Shown here: piece after piece, positions 55,111 to 63,782 of the stretch
How positions within the stretch are numbered: the stretch's first letter is position 1
Layout of the letters: each line of letters starts with the position of its first letter
NCBI RefSeq assembly: GCF_008253865.1
Contig: NZ_CP042331.1
Span: forward strand, 2,790,001-2,854,000
DNA from: Bosea sp. F3-2
GTDB taxonomy: Bacteria; Pseudomonadota; Alphaproteobacteria; Rhizobiales; Beijerinckiaceae
Direction: 5' to 3'
DNA length: 64,000 bases
The notes under the pieces: generated by a model
The model's input: the letters and a program-made list of their open reading frames with translations, nothing else
What the model was told of the DNA's origin: nothing
Database searches by the model: none
Made by a program: the position numbers and the translations under genes

Positions 55111-56667
55111 TCATGGCTGAACCACCGCCAAATGAGGCACCGCGGGGCCTCTTCGCTTCCGAGGTGATCCTTTCGAGACCTTGCGGCTCTTCGCATCCTG
55201 GGGTGGCCGTTTCGCGATGGCGGCGGCGGCCCGCGCAGGGCGCCGGGTTCCGATTCTCGGCTTCTTGTGCTCGGCTTCCGCGCTCGACACGGCGCCACCA
55301 CCCGCCAACGCGTCGAGATATCGCTGCGCCCACCAATCGATGTCCGTCGCGGCAATCGTGGCGTAAAGCGCCTCGAAACGCCGAATACGTTCGGTCTTCG
55401 GCATGGCGAGCGCGGTACGGATCGCTTCCGCCACCTCATGGGTATCGTAGGGATTGACGATCAGGGCCTCGCGCATCTGCTGGGCAGCGCCGGCGAAGCG
55501 CGAGAGGACAAGGACACCCGGATCCGCAGGATTCTGCGCGGCGATATATTCCTTGGCGACGAGGTTCATCCCGTCCCGCATCGGGGTGACGAGACCGACC
55601 TCCGCGCGGCGATAGAAGCCGGCGAGTGCATTGCGGGAATATGCCTTTTTGACCACCCGGATCGGCGTCCAGTCAAACTCACCGAGCTGGGCGTTCAGCC
55701 TGCCCGCAACCTCGTCGGAAAGACGGTCGAGCTCGGCATATTCGGGCACATCGCTGCGCGAAGGCGGGGCGATCTGCAGAAGGCTCACATTGCCGCGATG
55801 CTCCGGATGGCTGCGCAGGAACTCTCCGAAAGCTTCGAGGCGCTGCACGATGCCCTTCGAATAGTCGAGCCGGTCGACACCGACGACCAGTTTGCGCTCG
55901 CCGAGGGATTCCCGCGTGGCTCGCAGCGGCGTCGGCACCTGACGCGTCGAGGCCGTGGCGAGGCGGCGGAAAGCCTCGACGTCGATGCCGATCGGGAAGG
56001 CCTGTACTTCGGTCTCGCGCGTGCCGACACGCACGCGCTGCCCGTCGCTGCGGCCGCCGCATAGCGCCTCCAGCCCGCCGATCAGGTTGCGGACATCAAG
56101 CTCCGTCTGCATGCCGACCAGATTATAGGCAGCGATGGTGCGGATCAGCGTCCCGCTGAACGGCAAGGCCCCGATCACATCGGCCGAGGGCCAGGGGATG
56201 TGGTGGAAATAGCCGATGCGGTTGGTAACACCGCGCCGGCGCAGCTCCGCCGCCAGCGGGATCAGATGGTAATCGTGGATCCAGATGACGTCGTCGGGCT
56301 GGATGAGGCTCGCCAGCGCCCGGGCGAAGCGGCGATTGACGCCGAGATAGCCCATATAGTCGCTGCGCTGGAAATCGGTCAGCCCGAGTCGGTAATGCAT
56401 CAGCGGCCAGAGAGCCCGGTTCGAAAAGCCGAGATAATAGCTCTGCCGTTCGGCCTCGCTGAGGTCGGTCACGGCATAGGTCACGTTGCCGCGCTGGACC
56501 TGCCGGACGTCATGGACCGTCGCGTCACTGATGCCGCCGCTCCAGCCGAACCAGAGGCCACCATGCTGCTCGAGCGCCTCGCGCAGCGCCACCGCCAGCC
56601 CGCCCGCCGTTGCCTTTTCCTGGCGATCGGGAATGGTGACGCGATTCGAAACGACGATGAGACGCAT
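55111..56667 (-). CDS. otsA: Trehalose-6-phosphate synthase
   Basis: A 518-residue GT20 enzyme joining UDP-glucose and glucose-6-phosphate. The N-terminus is MRLIVVSNRV. GGLAVAL (~24-30) and the WFGWSGG loop follow, and further on WIHDYHLIPL, FHHIPWPS and VDRLDYSKGI are classic OtsA motifs. ATG 56667 is preferred. The last ~50 residues form an unusual basic Lys/Arg/Pro tail absent from E. coli OtsA. The gene is divergent from otsB across 279 bp. Confidence 0.95.
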   Translation of the reverse strand: MRLIVVSNRVTIPDRQEKATAGGLAVALREALEQHGGLWFGWSGGISDATVHDVRQVQRGNVTYAVTDLSEAERQSYYLGFSNRALWPLMHYRLGLTDFQRSDYMGYLGVNRRFARALASLIQPDDVIWIHDYHLIPLAAELRRRGVTNRIGYFHHIPWPSADVIGALPFSGTLIRTIAAYNLVGMQTELDVRNLIGGLEALCGGRSDGQRVRVGTRETEVQAFPIGIDVEAFRRLATASTRQVPTPLRATRESLGERKLVVGVDRLDYSKGIVQRLEAFGEFLRSHPEHRGNVSLLQIAPPSRSDVPEYAELDRLSDEVAGRLNAQLGEFDWTPIRVVKKAYSRNALAGFYRRAEVGLVTPMRDGMNLVAKEYIAAQNPADPGVLVLSRFAGAAQQMREALIVNPYDTHEVAEAIRTALAMPKTERIRRFEALYATIAATDIDWWAQRYLDALAGGGAVSSAEAEHKKPRIGTRRPARAAAAIAKRPPQDAKSRKVSKGSPRKRRGPAVPHLAVVQP

Positions 56668-56946
56668 AACGACGAATTTCTCCAGGAGGGCCGCCCGATT
56701 TTCGCCATCGGCGGCAGGAACAGAACGCCCAGGCAAGCGTAATGTTTCCGGGGTGCAGGGCTGGCCGCATGGCGAAGCGGCGGCAGTGCTGCGGTGAAAT
56801 CGTGATCGCCACTATCGGTCTAACAGTAGAATGAGACAACCCCGATGACGATTTTTCCGCGCCGGTAGCCGCGCGCGGGCAATGAGAAAGGATTGTCAGC
56901 GAGGACAGCCGTTCTTCTGCCGTCTTCCCTGCCCAAATAGAAAGCG

Positions 56947-57747
56947 ATGACGACATTGATCGAACCGGCAACTGTCCAGAGCACCCGTGATATCGCTGCG
57001 GAGGCGGAGCAGATCGCGCTATTCCTGGACTTCGACGGAACATTGGTCGAGATCGCACCCTCGCCCGAGGATGTTCAGCTCGACCGCCGCGTCGCCCCGG
57101 CGCTGGAAAGCCTGCGCAGCCAGCTTGGTGGCGCGCTGGCCCTGGTCTCGGGACGCCCGATCGCCTTCCTCGACGAGATGCTGGCACCGCACCGCTTCGA
57201 TATCGCCGGGCTGCACGGCGCACAGATCCGGATGGGCGGCGAGCTCCGCTCGCAATCCGAGGCGCCCGAACACATGCGTGATGCGGTGCGGGACCTCGTG
57301 CGTTTCGCCAACAGCCATGTCGGCATCATCGTCGAGGACAAGCGGATTTCGGCGGCGCTGCACTGGCGGCTCGCGCCCGGGCTCAAGGACGAGGCGCTGG
57401 ATCTGATGCGCAAGGCGGCTGCAAAGCTCGGACCGGGCGTGCGCCTGCAGGAGGGCAAGTCCGTCGCCGAGCTGGTGCCGGCCAGCGCGAGCAAGGGCGT
57501 CGCCATCGCCTGGCTGATGGCGACGCCGGGCTATGCCGGCCGCCGCCCCGTCTTCATCGGCGACGACATCACCGACGAGGACGGCTTCGAGACGGTCAAC
57601 GCCATGGGTGGGCTTTCGGTCCGTATCGGCGCGGATCGGGAAAGCCTGGCGACAATCCGGCTCGCCTCGCCGACCGCCTTGCGGCATATCCTTCTCGAAG
57701 CCGCCGAGAATGGCGGCCTCACCACCTCCAGCTTTGCCCAGGATTGA
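56947..57747 (+). CDS. otsB: Trehalose-6-phosphate phosphatase
   Basis: A 266-residue HAD-family phosphatase. Asp28 and Asp30 of LFLDFDGTL form the catalytic pair. Motif II is VSGRPI, motif III includes Lys in KGVAIAWL, and motif IV is FIGDDITDEDGF. It converts trehalose-6-phosphate to trehalose, completing the OtsA reaction. It is followed 10 bp later by a GH15 gene, so the two are co-transcribed. Confidence 0.95.
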   Translation: MTTLIEPATVQSTRDIAAEAEQIALFLDFDGTLVEIAPSPEDVQLDRRVAPALESLRSQLGGALALVSGRPIAFLDEMLAPHRFDIAGLHGAQIRMGGELRSQSEAPEHMRDAVRDLVRFANSHVGIIVEDKRISAALHWRLAPGLKDEALDLMRKAAAKLGPGVRLQEGKSVAELVPASASKGVAIAWLMATPGYAGRRPVFIGDDITDEDGFETVNAMGGLSVRIGADRESLATIRLASPTALRHILLEAAENGGLTTSSFAQD

Positions 57748-57757
57748 GGGTCCAGCC

Positions 57758-59599
57758 ATGACCGTAATGACCACGGCCGCGGGGCACCACTCCGCCTCGC
57801 TCGACCTCGGCGTGATCGGCAACTGCTCGATCGCCGCGCTCATCGACCGACGCGCCCGCATTGTCTGGGGCTGCTTCCCACGCTTCGACCGCGATCCGGT
57901 GTTCTGCTCGCTGATCGACAACGAGGCCGATGACGGCAATGAGGAGCTGAAGAAGGGCTTCTTCGCCATCGAGCTCGTCGGCATGACGCGCTGCGAGCAG
58001 GGCTATCTCGACAACACCGCGATCCTGTCCTCCGTCCTCTCGGACGACCAGGGGAACGCCATCGAGATCCTCGATTTCGCACCGCGTTTCGTGCGCTATG
58101 AGCGCTTCTTCCGGCCGCCGCAGCTCGTGCGCCGCGTGCGCCGGATTTCGGGCCGGCCGCGCATCCGCGTCTTGCTCAAGCCCAGCCTCGGCATCGGCGA
58201 GGAGCCCGACGAAATCACGCGCGGCTCCAACCATGTCCGCTTCGTCGGCGCCGATCAGACGATCCGGCTGACGACGAACGCTCCAATCTCCTACGTCATG
58301 GAGAGCACGCCCTTCGCGGTCGATCAGACCTATTCCTTCGTCATTGGCTCGGACGAGGCGCTGCGCGCGGAGATCGAAACGGCATCACGCGAATTCCTCG
58401 ACAAGACGACCGATTACTGGCGCGACTGGGTGCGCTCGCTCTCGATCCCGTTCGAATACCAGCGGGAGGTGATCCGCGCGGCGATCACGCTCAAGCTCTG
58501 CTCCTTCGAGGAAACCGGCGCGATCGTCGCGGCGCTGACCACCTCGATCCCGGAGGCGCCGGGCACGCAGCGCAACTGGGATTATCGCTATTGCTGGCTG
58601 CGCGACGCCTATTTCGTCGTCCATGCGCTCAACCGCCTCGGCACGACGCGGACGATGGAGGACTATCTCGGCTTCATCACCAACATCGTCGACACCTTCT
58701 CGGAGAGCGGCGCCGAGCACCTGCCGCCGCTCTATCCGATCACGCGTGGCGGCACGCTGATCGAGTTCGAGGCCACGAGCCTCTCAGGCTATCGCGGGCA
58801 CCAGCCGGTGCGCTTCGGCAATGGCGCGGCGGTGCAGATCCAGAATGACGGCTATGGCGCGGTCGTGCTGGCGGCGACGCATTCCTTCTTCGACCGCCGC
58901 CTGATCCAGCCCGGCAAGGACACGCTGTTCAGCCAGCTCGAACGCATGGGCGAACTGGCGATCTCCGTGTTCGACAAGCCCGATGCCGGCCCCTGGGAGC
59001 TGCGCGAGAAGGAAGCGGTGCACTCCTTCTCCAGTGTGATGTGCTGGGCCGCCTGCGACCGGCTCGCCCGCATCGCCGGCACGCTCGGGCGCGCCGATCG
59101 CAAGGAATACTGGAAGGGCGAGGCGAAGCGGCTCAAGACCATCATCGCCGAGCGCATCTGGAACGGCGAGAAGGGCCATTTCGTCTCGACCTTCAACGGC
59201 CAGGATCTCGACGCGACACTGTTGCTCCTCGCCGAGATCGGCTTCGTCAAACCCGACGACGTCCGCTTCATTGCCACCGTCGAGGCGATCGGCCGCGACC
59301 TGAAGCGCGGCGATCTCTTGCTGCGCTACGCGACGCAGGACGATTTCGGCTACATGCACACCGGCTTCCTGATCTGCGCCTTCTGGTATGTCGATGCGCT
59401 GAACACGATCGGCCGCTGCGAGGAGGCCAAGGAGCTGTTCGAGCGCATCCTGAAGCGGCGTAACAGCTTCGGCCTGCTTTCGGAGGATGCCGACCTCGAA
59501 ACCGGTGAGCTCTGGGGCAATTTCCCGCAGACCTATTCGATGGTCGGGCTGATCAACTGCGCGATGCGCCTCAGCCGCGACTGGGAAGAGGCGTTCTGA
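57758..59599 (+). CDS. Glycoside hydrolase family 15 protein (glucoamylase/trehalase-like)
   Basis: A 613-residue cytoplasmic GH15 enzyme. The N-terminal beta-sandwich (LDLGVIGNCSIAALIDRRARIVWGCFPRFD) leads into an alpha/alpha-barrel with RNWDYRYCWLRDAYF and a C-terminal EDADLETGELWGNFPQTYSM block holding one catalytic Glu. ATG 57758 has GAGGG upstream. It has no signal peptide. GH15 members in this form include trehalases and glucoamylases. Coupling to otsB suggests a trehalose-linked substrate, possibly trehalose hydrolysis to balance synthesis. Confidence 0.92.
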   Translation: MTVMTTAAGHHSASLDLGVIGNCSIAALIDRRARIVWGCFPRFDRDPVFCSLIDNEADDGNEELKKGFFAIELVGMTRCEQGYLDNTAILSSVLSDDQGNAIEILDFAPRFVRYERFFRPPQLVRRVRRISGRPRIRVLLKPSLGIGEEPDEITRGSNHVRFVGADQTIRLTTNAPISYVMESTPFAVDQTYSFVIGSDEALRAEIETASREFLDKTTDYWRDWVRSLSIPFEYQREVIRAAITLKLCSFEETGAIVAALTTSIPEAPGTQRNWDYRYCWLRDAYFVVHALNRLGTTRTMEDYLGFITNIVDTFSESGAEHLPPLYPITRGGTLIEFEATSLSGYRGHQPVRFGNGAAVQIQNDGYGAVVLAATHSFFDRRLIQPGKDTLFSQLERMGELAISVFDKPDAGPWELREKEAVHSFSSVMCWAACDRLARIAGTLGRADRKEYWKGEAKRLKTIIAERIWNGEKGHFVSTFNGQDLDATLLLLAEIGFVKPDDVRFIATVEAIGRDLKRGDLLLRYATQDDFGYMHTGFLICAFWYVDALNTIGRCEEAKELFERILKRRNSFGLLSEDADLETGELWGNFPQTYSMVGLINCAMRLSRDWEEAF

Positions 59600-59606
59600 G
59601 GCATCC

Positions 59607-59831
59607 TCAGCGGGGCGACCCGAAACGGAAGGCGATCGGGATCACCCCATAGACCATCGCCAGCACCATCGGCGGCACGGCCAGGGCGGTGACACCGAGC
59701 GTCGGCCAGCCCTGTGTCACCGGGGCGAGCAAAGCCAGCAGGAGATTGATGGCGCCATAGGCACCGGCAGTCGCAACCGCGAGGAAGCGCAGGCGTGCCG
59801 CGAAGCGCGAGAGGGACGAAGGCGTGTCCAT
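59607..59831 (-). CDS. Small two-span membrane protein under a divergent TetR
   Basis: A 74-residue protein with two hydrophobic stretches (FLAVATAGAYGAINLLLALLA and LGVTALAVPPMVLAMVYGVIPIAF) joined by a short loop. No family is recognised. The ATG at 59831 is divergent from a TetR gene, and two TetR-like palindromes fill the space. It is probably the regulated target and may act in small-molecule export or membrane stress, but that is a guess. Confidence 0.7.
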   Translation of the reverse strand: MDTPSSLSRFAARLRFLAVATAGAYGAINLLLALLAPVTQGWPTLGVTALAVPPMVLAMVYGVIPIAFRFGSPR

Positions 59832-59850
59832 GAGATGGCCTCATTCATAA

Positions 59851-59867
59851 CGAAACGTACCGTTTCG
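59851..59867. promoter_or_regulatory. TetR-type operator, site 1
   Basis: CGAAACG, TAC and CGTTTCG: a palindrome with 7-bp arms in the 109-bp gap between the small membrane gene and tetR. It lies about 20 bp upstream of the membrane gene start. Confidence 0.65.
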
Positions 59868-59879
59868 ATTCGTTGATCT

Positions 59880-59892
59880 AAACGGCCCGTTT
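59880..59892. promoter_or_regulatory. TetR-type operator, site 2
   Basis: AAACGG, C and CCGTTT: a palindrome with 6-bp arms, sharing the GTTTCGTTA flank of site 1. Two similar sites in one short divergent promoter suggest autoregulation with repression of both genes. Confidence 0.6.
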
Positions 59893-59940
59893 CGTTATGT
59901 CAAGAAGCAGGGCCGCCGAAGTCACAAGGACGGGAATGCA

Positions 59941-60522
59941 ATGGAACCGCGCGTGAAGCGCCGGGCATCGATCGGCGCGCGACGCAGCCCCGAGACCGAG
60001 GCCGCCGTGAAGGCGGCGGCACGAGCCCTGCTGGCGGAGAAGGGTTATGCCGGCTTCTCGATCGAGGAGGTCGCCCGCCGCGCCGGTGCCGGCAAGCCCA
60101 CGATCTACCGCTGGTGGCCGAACAAGGCCGACCTCTTCATCGCGATCTATGGCGGGGAGAAGGATGCAGCGATCTCCGTGCCTGACGAAGGCTCGCTGCG
60201 CGCCGACCTGCTCCGCTACACGAAAGACCTCTGGCGCTTCTGGCGCGAGGATGCCGCCGGCCGGGTCTTCCGCGGGCTGATCGCCGAGGCGCAGAGCAGC
60301 GAGAGCGCGCTCGCCGCGCTGCGCTTCAAGTTCATGCCGGAACGCCTCGCCTCACCGCGCGGGATGTTCGTGCGCGCCGCCGAGCGCGGTGAGTTCGCTC
60401 CGGACGAGATCGACGACCGGCTCGAACTCTGGGTCGGCTTCAACTGGCTGCATGTGCTGACCGACCGGCTGGACGAGGACGAAGCTTCGCTCAGCCGCAA
60501 GATCGATCTGCTCTGCCGCTGA
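59941..60522 (+). CDS. TetR-family regulator
   Basis: A 193-residue protein with an N-terminal TetR helix-turn-helix (GFSIEEVARRAGAGKPTIYRWWPNKADLF, residues ~38-66) and a C-terminal domain of the TetR_C type around ESALAALRFKFMPER. The gene is divergent from the small membrane protein and from two GAAACG/CGTTTC palindromes. Repression of both genes is the likely role. The inducer is unknown. Confidence 0.9.
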   Translation: MEPRVKRRASIGARRSPETEAAVKAAARALLAEKGYAGFSIEEVARRAGAGKPTIYRWWPNKADLFIAIYGGEKDAAISVPDEGSLRADLLRYTKDLWRFWREDAAGRVFRGLIAEAQSSESALAALRFKFMPERLASPRGMFVRAAERGEFAPDEIDDRLELWVGFNWLHVLTDRLDEDEASLSRKIDLLCR

Positions 60523-60529
60523 ACCTCGC

Positions 60530-61738
60530 TCAGCCGACCCTCGCGGCGGCACGCATCACGGCAAGCGCGAGCACCTGCGCCGCCGGCACGAGGCTTTCGA
60601 CCTCGAGGAACTCGTCCGGCGTATGCGCCATGCCGCCGATCGGACCGACGCTGCACAGCGTCGGAGTGCCCTGCGCGGCGGTGAAGCCGGAATCGGCGCA
60701 GCCACCGGTGAATTCTGCGGTGACGCCGATCCCGAAGGCGGAAGCCGCCTCGCGATAGGTGTCGTACAGTGCCGCCGATTCCGGCGAGCGCTCGAGCGGC
60801 AGGAACTCTCCCTTGATCGAGAGCGCAGCGCTGGTGCCCTGCACCTCCGGCGCCTCGACGATCGCCTTGATCTTGCCGACCATCTCGTCGCGCTGGGCGG
60901 CAGTGACGTAGCGCAGATCGATCTCGCACCAGGCATGCGGGGCGATGGTGTTGACCGTCTGGCCGCCGCCGATCAGCCCGACATTGACGGTGACGCCTTT
61001 CTCCAGATCGGTGAGGCCCTGCAGCTTCGGGATCTTGTGGCCGAGATCGACGATGGCCGAGGCGCCCTTCTCGTAATTGGCGCCGGAATGGGCCGGCTTG
61101 CCGGTGAACTCGGCACGCATGAAGACGCCGCCCTTGCGGCCGCTGGTGACGGACTGCTTATGGTCCTTCGCGAAATCGGTCCCGGCCGGCAGGCGGCTGG
61201 GCTCGGCATTGAAGACGCAGCGCGACTCGCGCGCCGCCTCCTCGATGACGGGTCGCGAGGACGGCGAGCCGATCTCCTCGTCGCTGGTCGTGAGCATCAG
61301 CAGCGGCGAGGCCAAGCCGCCGCATTCGGAGAAAGCCGCGGCGACGAAGGCCGAGATCACGATGCCGCCCTTCATATCGGCAACGCCCGGCCCGTAGGCG
61401 CGCGCGCCCTTGATCGTGAAAGGCCGGCGCGTCGGTTCGCCCTGCGGGAAGACGGTGTCGCGATGGCCGAGCAGCAGCACGGGGCGCTGGTCATTGGCCG
61501 CCGGGTTGGGCAGGCGCGCCTTGACCGCATCGCCGAAGCGGGTGTCCGGCACGATCTCGACATCGAGCCCGTTCGCCTTGTGGAAGCGCGCGACGACCTC
61601 GCCCGCGCGGTCGACGCCGGCCTTGTCGTAGGAGCCCGAGTCGGTGTCGACCAGCTCGCGCAGCAGCGCGACCATGCCTTCCTTGCGGCTCGCCAGCCAC
61701 TCGGTGACCTTCTGTTCCTCGGGGGTCAAAGCGCTCAT
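60530..61738 (-). CDS. M20 family metallopeptidase (CPG2/ArgE-like)
   Basis: A 402-residue zinc peptidase. Metal ligands and catalytic residues are His92 and Asp94 (LLGHRDTV), Asp121 (GVADMKGG) and Glu154-Glu155 (TSDEEIGS), followed by the dimerisation domain. Its best match is the glutamate carboxypeptidase/CPG2 branch, which cleaves C-terminal Glu from folate-like or N-acyl substrates. It has no signal peptide, so it is cytoplasmic. It is convergent with tetR and transcribed on its own. Confidence 0.9.
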   Translation of the reverse strand: MSALTPEEQKVTEWLASRKEGMVALLRELVDTDSGSYDKAGVDRAGEVVARFHKANGLDVEIVPDTRFGDAVKARLPNPAANDQRPVLLLGHRDTVFPQGEPTRRPFTIKGARAYGPGVADMKGGIVISAFVAAAFSECGGLASPLLMLTTSDEEIGSPSSRPVIEEAARESRCVFNAEPSRLPAGTDFAKDHKQSVTSGRKGGVFMRAEFTGKPAHSGANYEKGASAIVDLGHKIPKLQGLTDLEKGVTVNVGLIGGGQTVNTIAPHAWCEIDLRYVTAAQRDEMVGKIKAIVEAPEVQGTSAALSIKGEFLPLERSPESAALYDTYREAASAFGIGVTAEFTGGCADSGFTAAQGTPTLCSVGPIGGMAHTPDEFLEVESLVPAAQVLALAVMRAAARVG

Positions 61739-61856
61739 CGGCTCACTCGCAGTCGTTCCAGACGGGACAATGCGGAGAGCTTATAGGCTGTAGCCCCGTG
61801 GGCAATGGCAGATGGCGGCGGCGATGCCATTCATGCCGCGCATGCCGTCGAAGGCG

Positions 61857-62396
61857 TCAGACGAGGCCGGCGTACCAGGCCGCGACATAGACGAGCGTGC
61901 CAATGGCCATTGGCAGCAGCGGGTTCAGCTTCGAACGATAGGTCACCAGGGCGGTCGCCGCGGTGACCGCGAAGCCGAGGAGACCGGCATCGGCTGCCAG
62001 CGTCGCGACCGCGCCGCTCGCCAGCATCAGGCCGAGCGCGATCGGCACCAGCGCCAGCGTGACGATCCGGACAATGCGGTTGTCGCTGAAGCGCTGCAGC
62101 CCGCGGCTGCAGGCGAGCGCCAGCAGCGAGGACGGCAGCAGCATTGCCGCTGTAGCGACCAAGAGACCGCTCGTGCCGGCCACATGCCAGCCAACGATGC
62201 TGGCAAGCATCACGTTGGGTCCCGGCGCGGTCTGCGCGATGGCGAAGAGGCGGGCGAAGGTCGGTGCGTCCATCCAGCCGAGGATGTCGACGATCTGGCG
62301 GTGGACCTCCGGCACCACGGCATTGGCGCCGCCGATGGCCATCAGCGAGATCGTGCCGAAAGTGACGACCAGCTGGCCGAAGATGCCGCGCTCCAT
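61857..62396 (-). CDS. chrA: Chromate transporter, short-chain second half (ChrA C-type)
   Basis: A 179-residue membrane protein of the CHR family with one CHR domain. Signatures are GGANAVVPEVHRQ (~23-35) and AQTAPGPNVMLAS (~69-81). Its ATG overlaps the stop of the upstream half in a TGATG. Such short pairs form a heterodimeric carrier that exports chromate or a related oxyanion. Confidence 0.9.
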   Translation of the reverse strand: MERGIFGQLVVTFGTISLMAIGGANAVVPEVHRQIVDILGWMDAPTFARLFAIAQTAPGPNVMLASIVGWHVAGTSGLLVATAAMLLPSSLLALACSRGLQRFSDNRIVRIVTLALVPIALGLMLASGAVATLAADAGLLGFAVTAATALVTYRSKLNPLLPMAIGTLVYVAAWYAGLV

Positions 62397-62962
62397 CAGA
62401 CCCGCCGCGCTCCGAGAGAGGCCGCGACCAGCCCGAGCGGGACAAGCACCAGCAGGGTCGGCAGCATCGGCAGCCGCAGCAGACCGACCGCGGCGAAGGA
62501 GGCGGCCGCCATCACCCAGGCCCAGCGGGCGAGGCCGGCCTTGGTGAGGAGCCGCGCGGCCGTGCCGAGGATGAGCCCGGCGGCGCTGGCGGCGGCGCCC
62601 GTCAGCGCGACCTGCGCCAGCGGATGGTCGGAAACAGCGCCGTAGATGTTTGCGATTGCGATCAGCGAAAGCAGCGGCATCGCCATCAGAGCGAAGACGC
62701 AGGTCAAAGCGCCGATCGCGCCACGAAAGCGGTCGCCCAGCATGACCGCGGCGTTGACGGTGTTCGCGCCCGGCAGCGCCTGGCAGATCCCCATCAGCTC
62801 GGCATAGCCACGATCGTCGAGCCAGTTGCGCTCGGCCACGATGATGTGCCGCGCCACCGGGCCGACGCCGCCGAAGCCCATCAGCCCGATCTTGAGGAAG
62901 CCGGTGAACAGGTTCGGCAGGCTCGGCCGGGGCGTGTCCCTCGCGGTTTCGAGAGCCGTCAT
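62396..62962 (-). CDS. chrA: Chromate transporter, short-chain first half (ChrA N-type)
   Basis: A 188-residue CHR-domain membrane protein homologous to the following half. Signatures are GFGGVGPVARHII (~35-47), WLDDRGYAEL and CQALPGANTVNAAVMLGDRF. It is the first of the overlapping pair. The two antiparallel halves correspond to the N- and C-halves of long ChrA. Confidence 0.9.
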   Translation of the reverse strand: MTALETARDTPRPSLPNLFTGFLKIGLMGFGGVGPVARHIIVAERNWLDDRGYAELMGICQALPGANTVNAAVMLGDRFRGAIGALTCVFALMAMPLLSLIAIANIYGAVSDHPLAQVALTGAAASAAGLILGTAARLLTKAGLARWAWVMAAASFAAVGLLRLPMLPTLLVLVPLGLVAASLGARRV

Positions 62963-62971
62963 CCGGGATGG

Positions 62972-63604
62972 CTAGCGCCGTGCTTCCATCGCCATGCGCA
63001 GGGCGAAGCCGGCAAGCACAGTGCCCATCAGCCAGCGTTGCACCAGTGACCAGAACGGGCGCGTCTTCAGGAACAGCGCGATGCTGCCCGCCGCCGTCGC
63101 GATCAGCGCGTTGACGCTGCCGCTGATCGCGATCTGGATGAAGCCGAGCACGACCGACTGGGCCAGCACGTTGCCGGCGGCCGGGTCGATGAACTGCGGC
63201 AGCAGCGCGAGATAGAACATCGCGATCTTGGGGTTGAGCAGGCTGGTCAGGAAGCCCATGGCGAAGAGCTTGCGCGGCCCGTCATGCGGCAGATCGCGAA
63301 CATGGAAGGGCGAGCGCGCGCCTGGCCGCACCGCCTGCCAGGCGAGCCAGAGAAGATAGGCCGCGCCACCAAGCCTCAGGGCGTCATAGGCATAGGGCAC
63401 GGCGAAGAGCAGCGCCGTGATGCCGAAGGCGGCACAGAACATGTAGACGAAGAAGCCGAGGATCACGCCGCCGAGCGAGATCAGCCCCGCTCCCCTACCC
63501 TGCGCGATCGATCGCGAGATCAGGTAGATCATGTTGGGGCCAGGCGTCAGCACCATGCCGAGCGCGATCAGGGCGAAGGTGAGGAGGGTTGTCGTCTCGG
63601 GCAT
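62972..63604 (-). CDS. LysE-family amino-acid exporter
   Basis: A 210-residue membrane protein with six predicted helices and the LysE/RhtB signature MVLTPGPNMIYLISRSIAQGR (~17-37), followed by NPKIAMFYLALLPQFI. ATG 63604 is chosen. A longer frame has no signal for an earlier start. It likely exports an amino acid or homoserine lactone-like compound. It lies 9 bp before chrA on the same strand. Confidence 0.92.
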   Translation of the reverse strand: MPETTTLLTFALIALGMVLTPGPNMIYLISRSIAQGRGAGLISLGGVILGFFVYMFCAAFGITALLFAVPYAYDALRLGGAAYLLWLAWQAVRPGARSPFHVRDLPHDGPRKLFAMGFLTSLLNPKIAMFYLALLPQFIDPAAGNVLAQSVVLGFIQIAISGSVNALIATAAGSIALFLKTRPFWSLVQRWLMGTVLAGFALRMAMEARR

Positions 63605-63782
63605 GGGCAAGCGCTCCAGCGGAACTCCGCGCTTGGAGCATGGATCGCGATAGCCGGCAATCGCGCCGCCGCGGGGCCGCCATGCAAGCTTTCGATGCAT
63701 CGAGAAAAGCGCCGCAGGCCGCCGTGACGGAACCCGCTGCTGTGCGGGCGGTTGTCGCCAACAAGCGGATCGAGGGGGAAAC

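Noticed and set aside
62396..62396. Frameshifted chromate transporter pseudogene
   Set aside because: The two halves overlap by one base in a normal TGATG junction, and each carries a full CHR domain. This is the known short-chain two-gene form.
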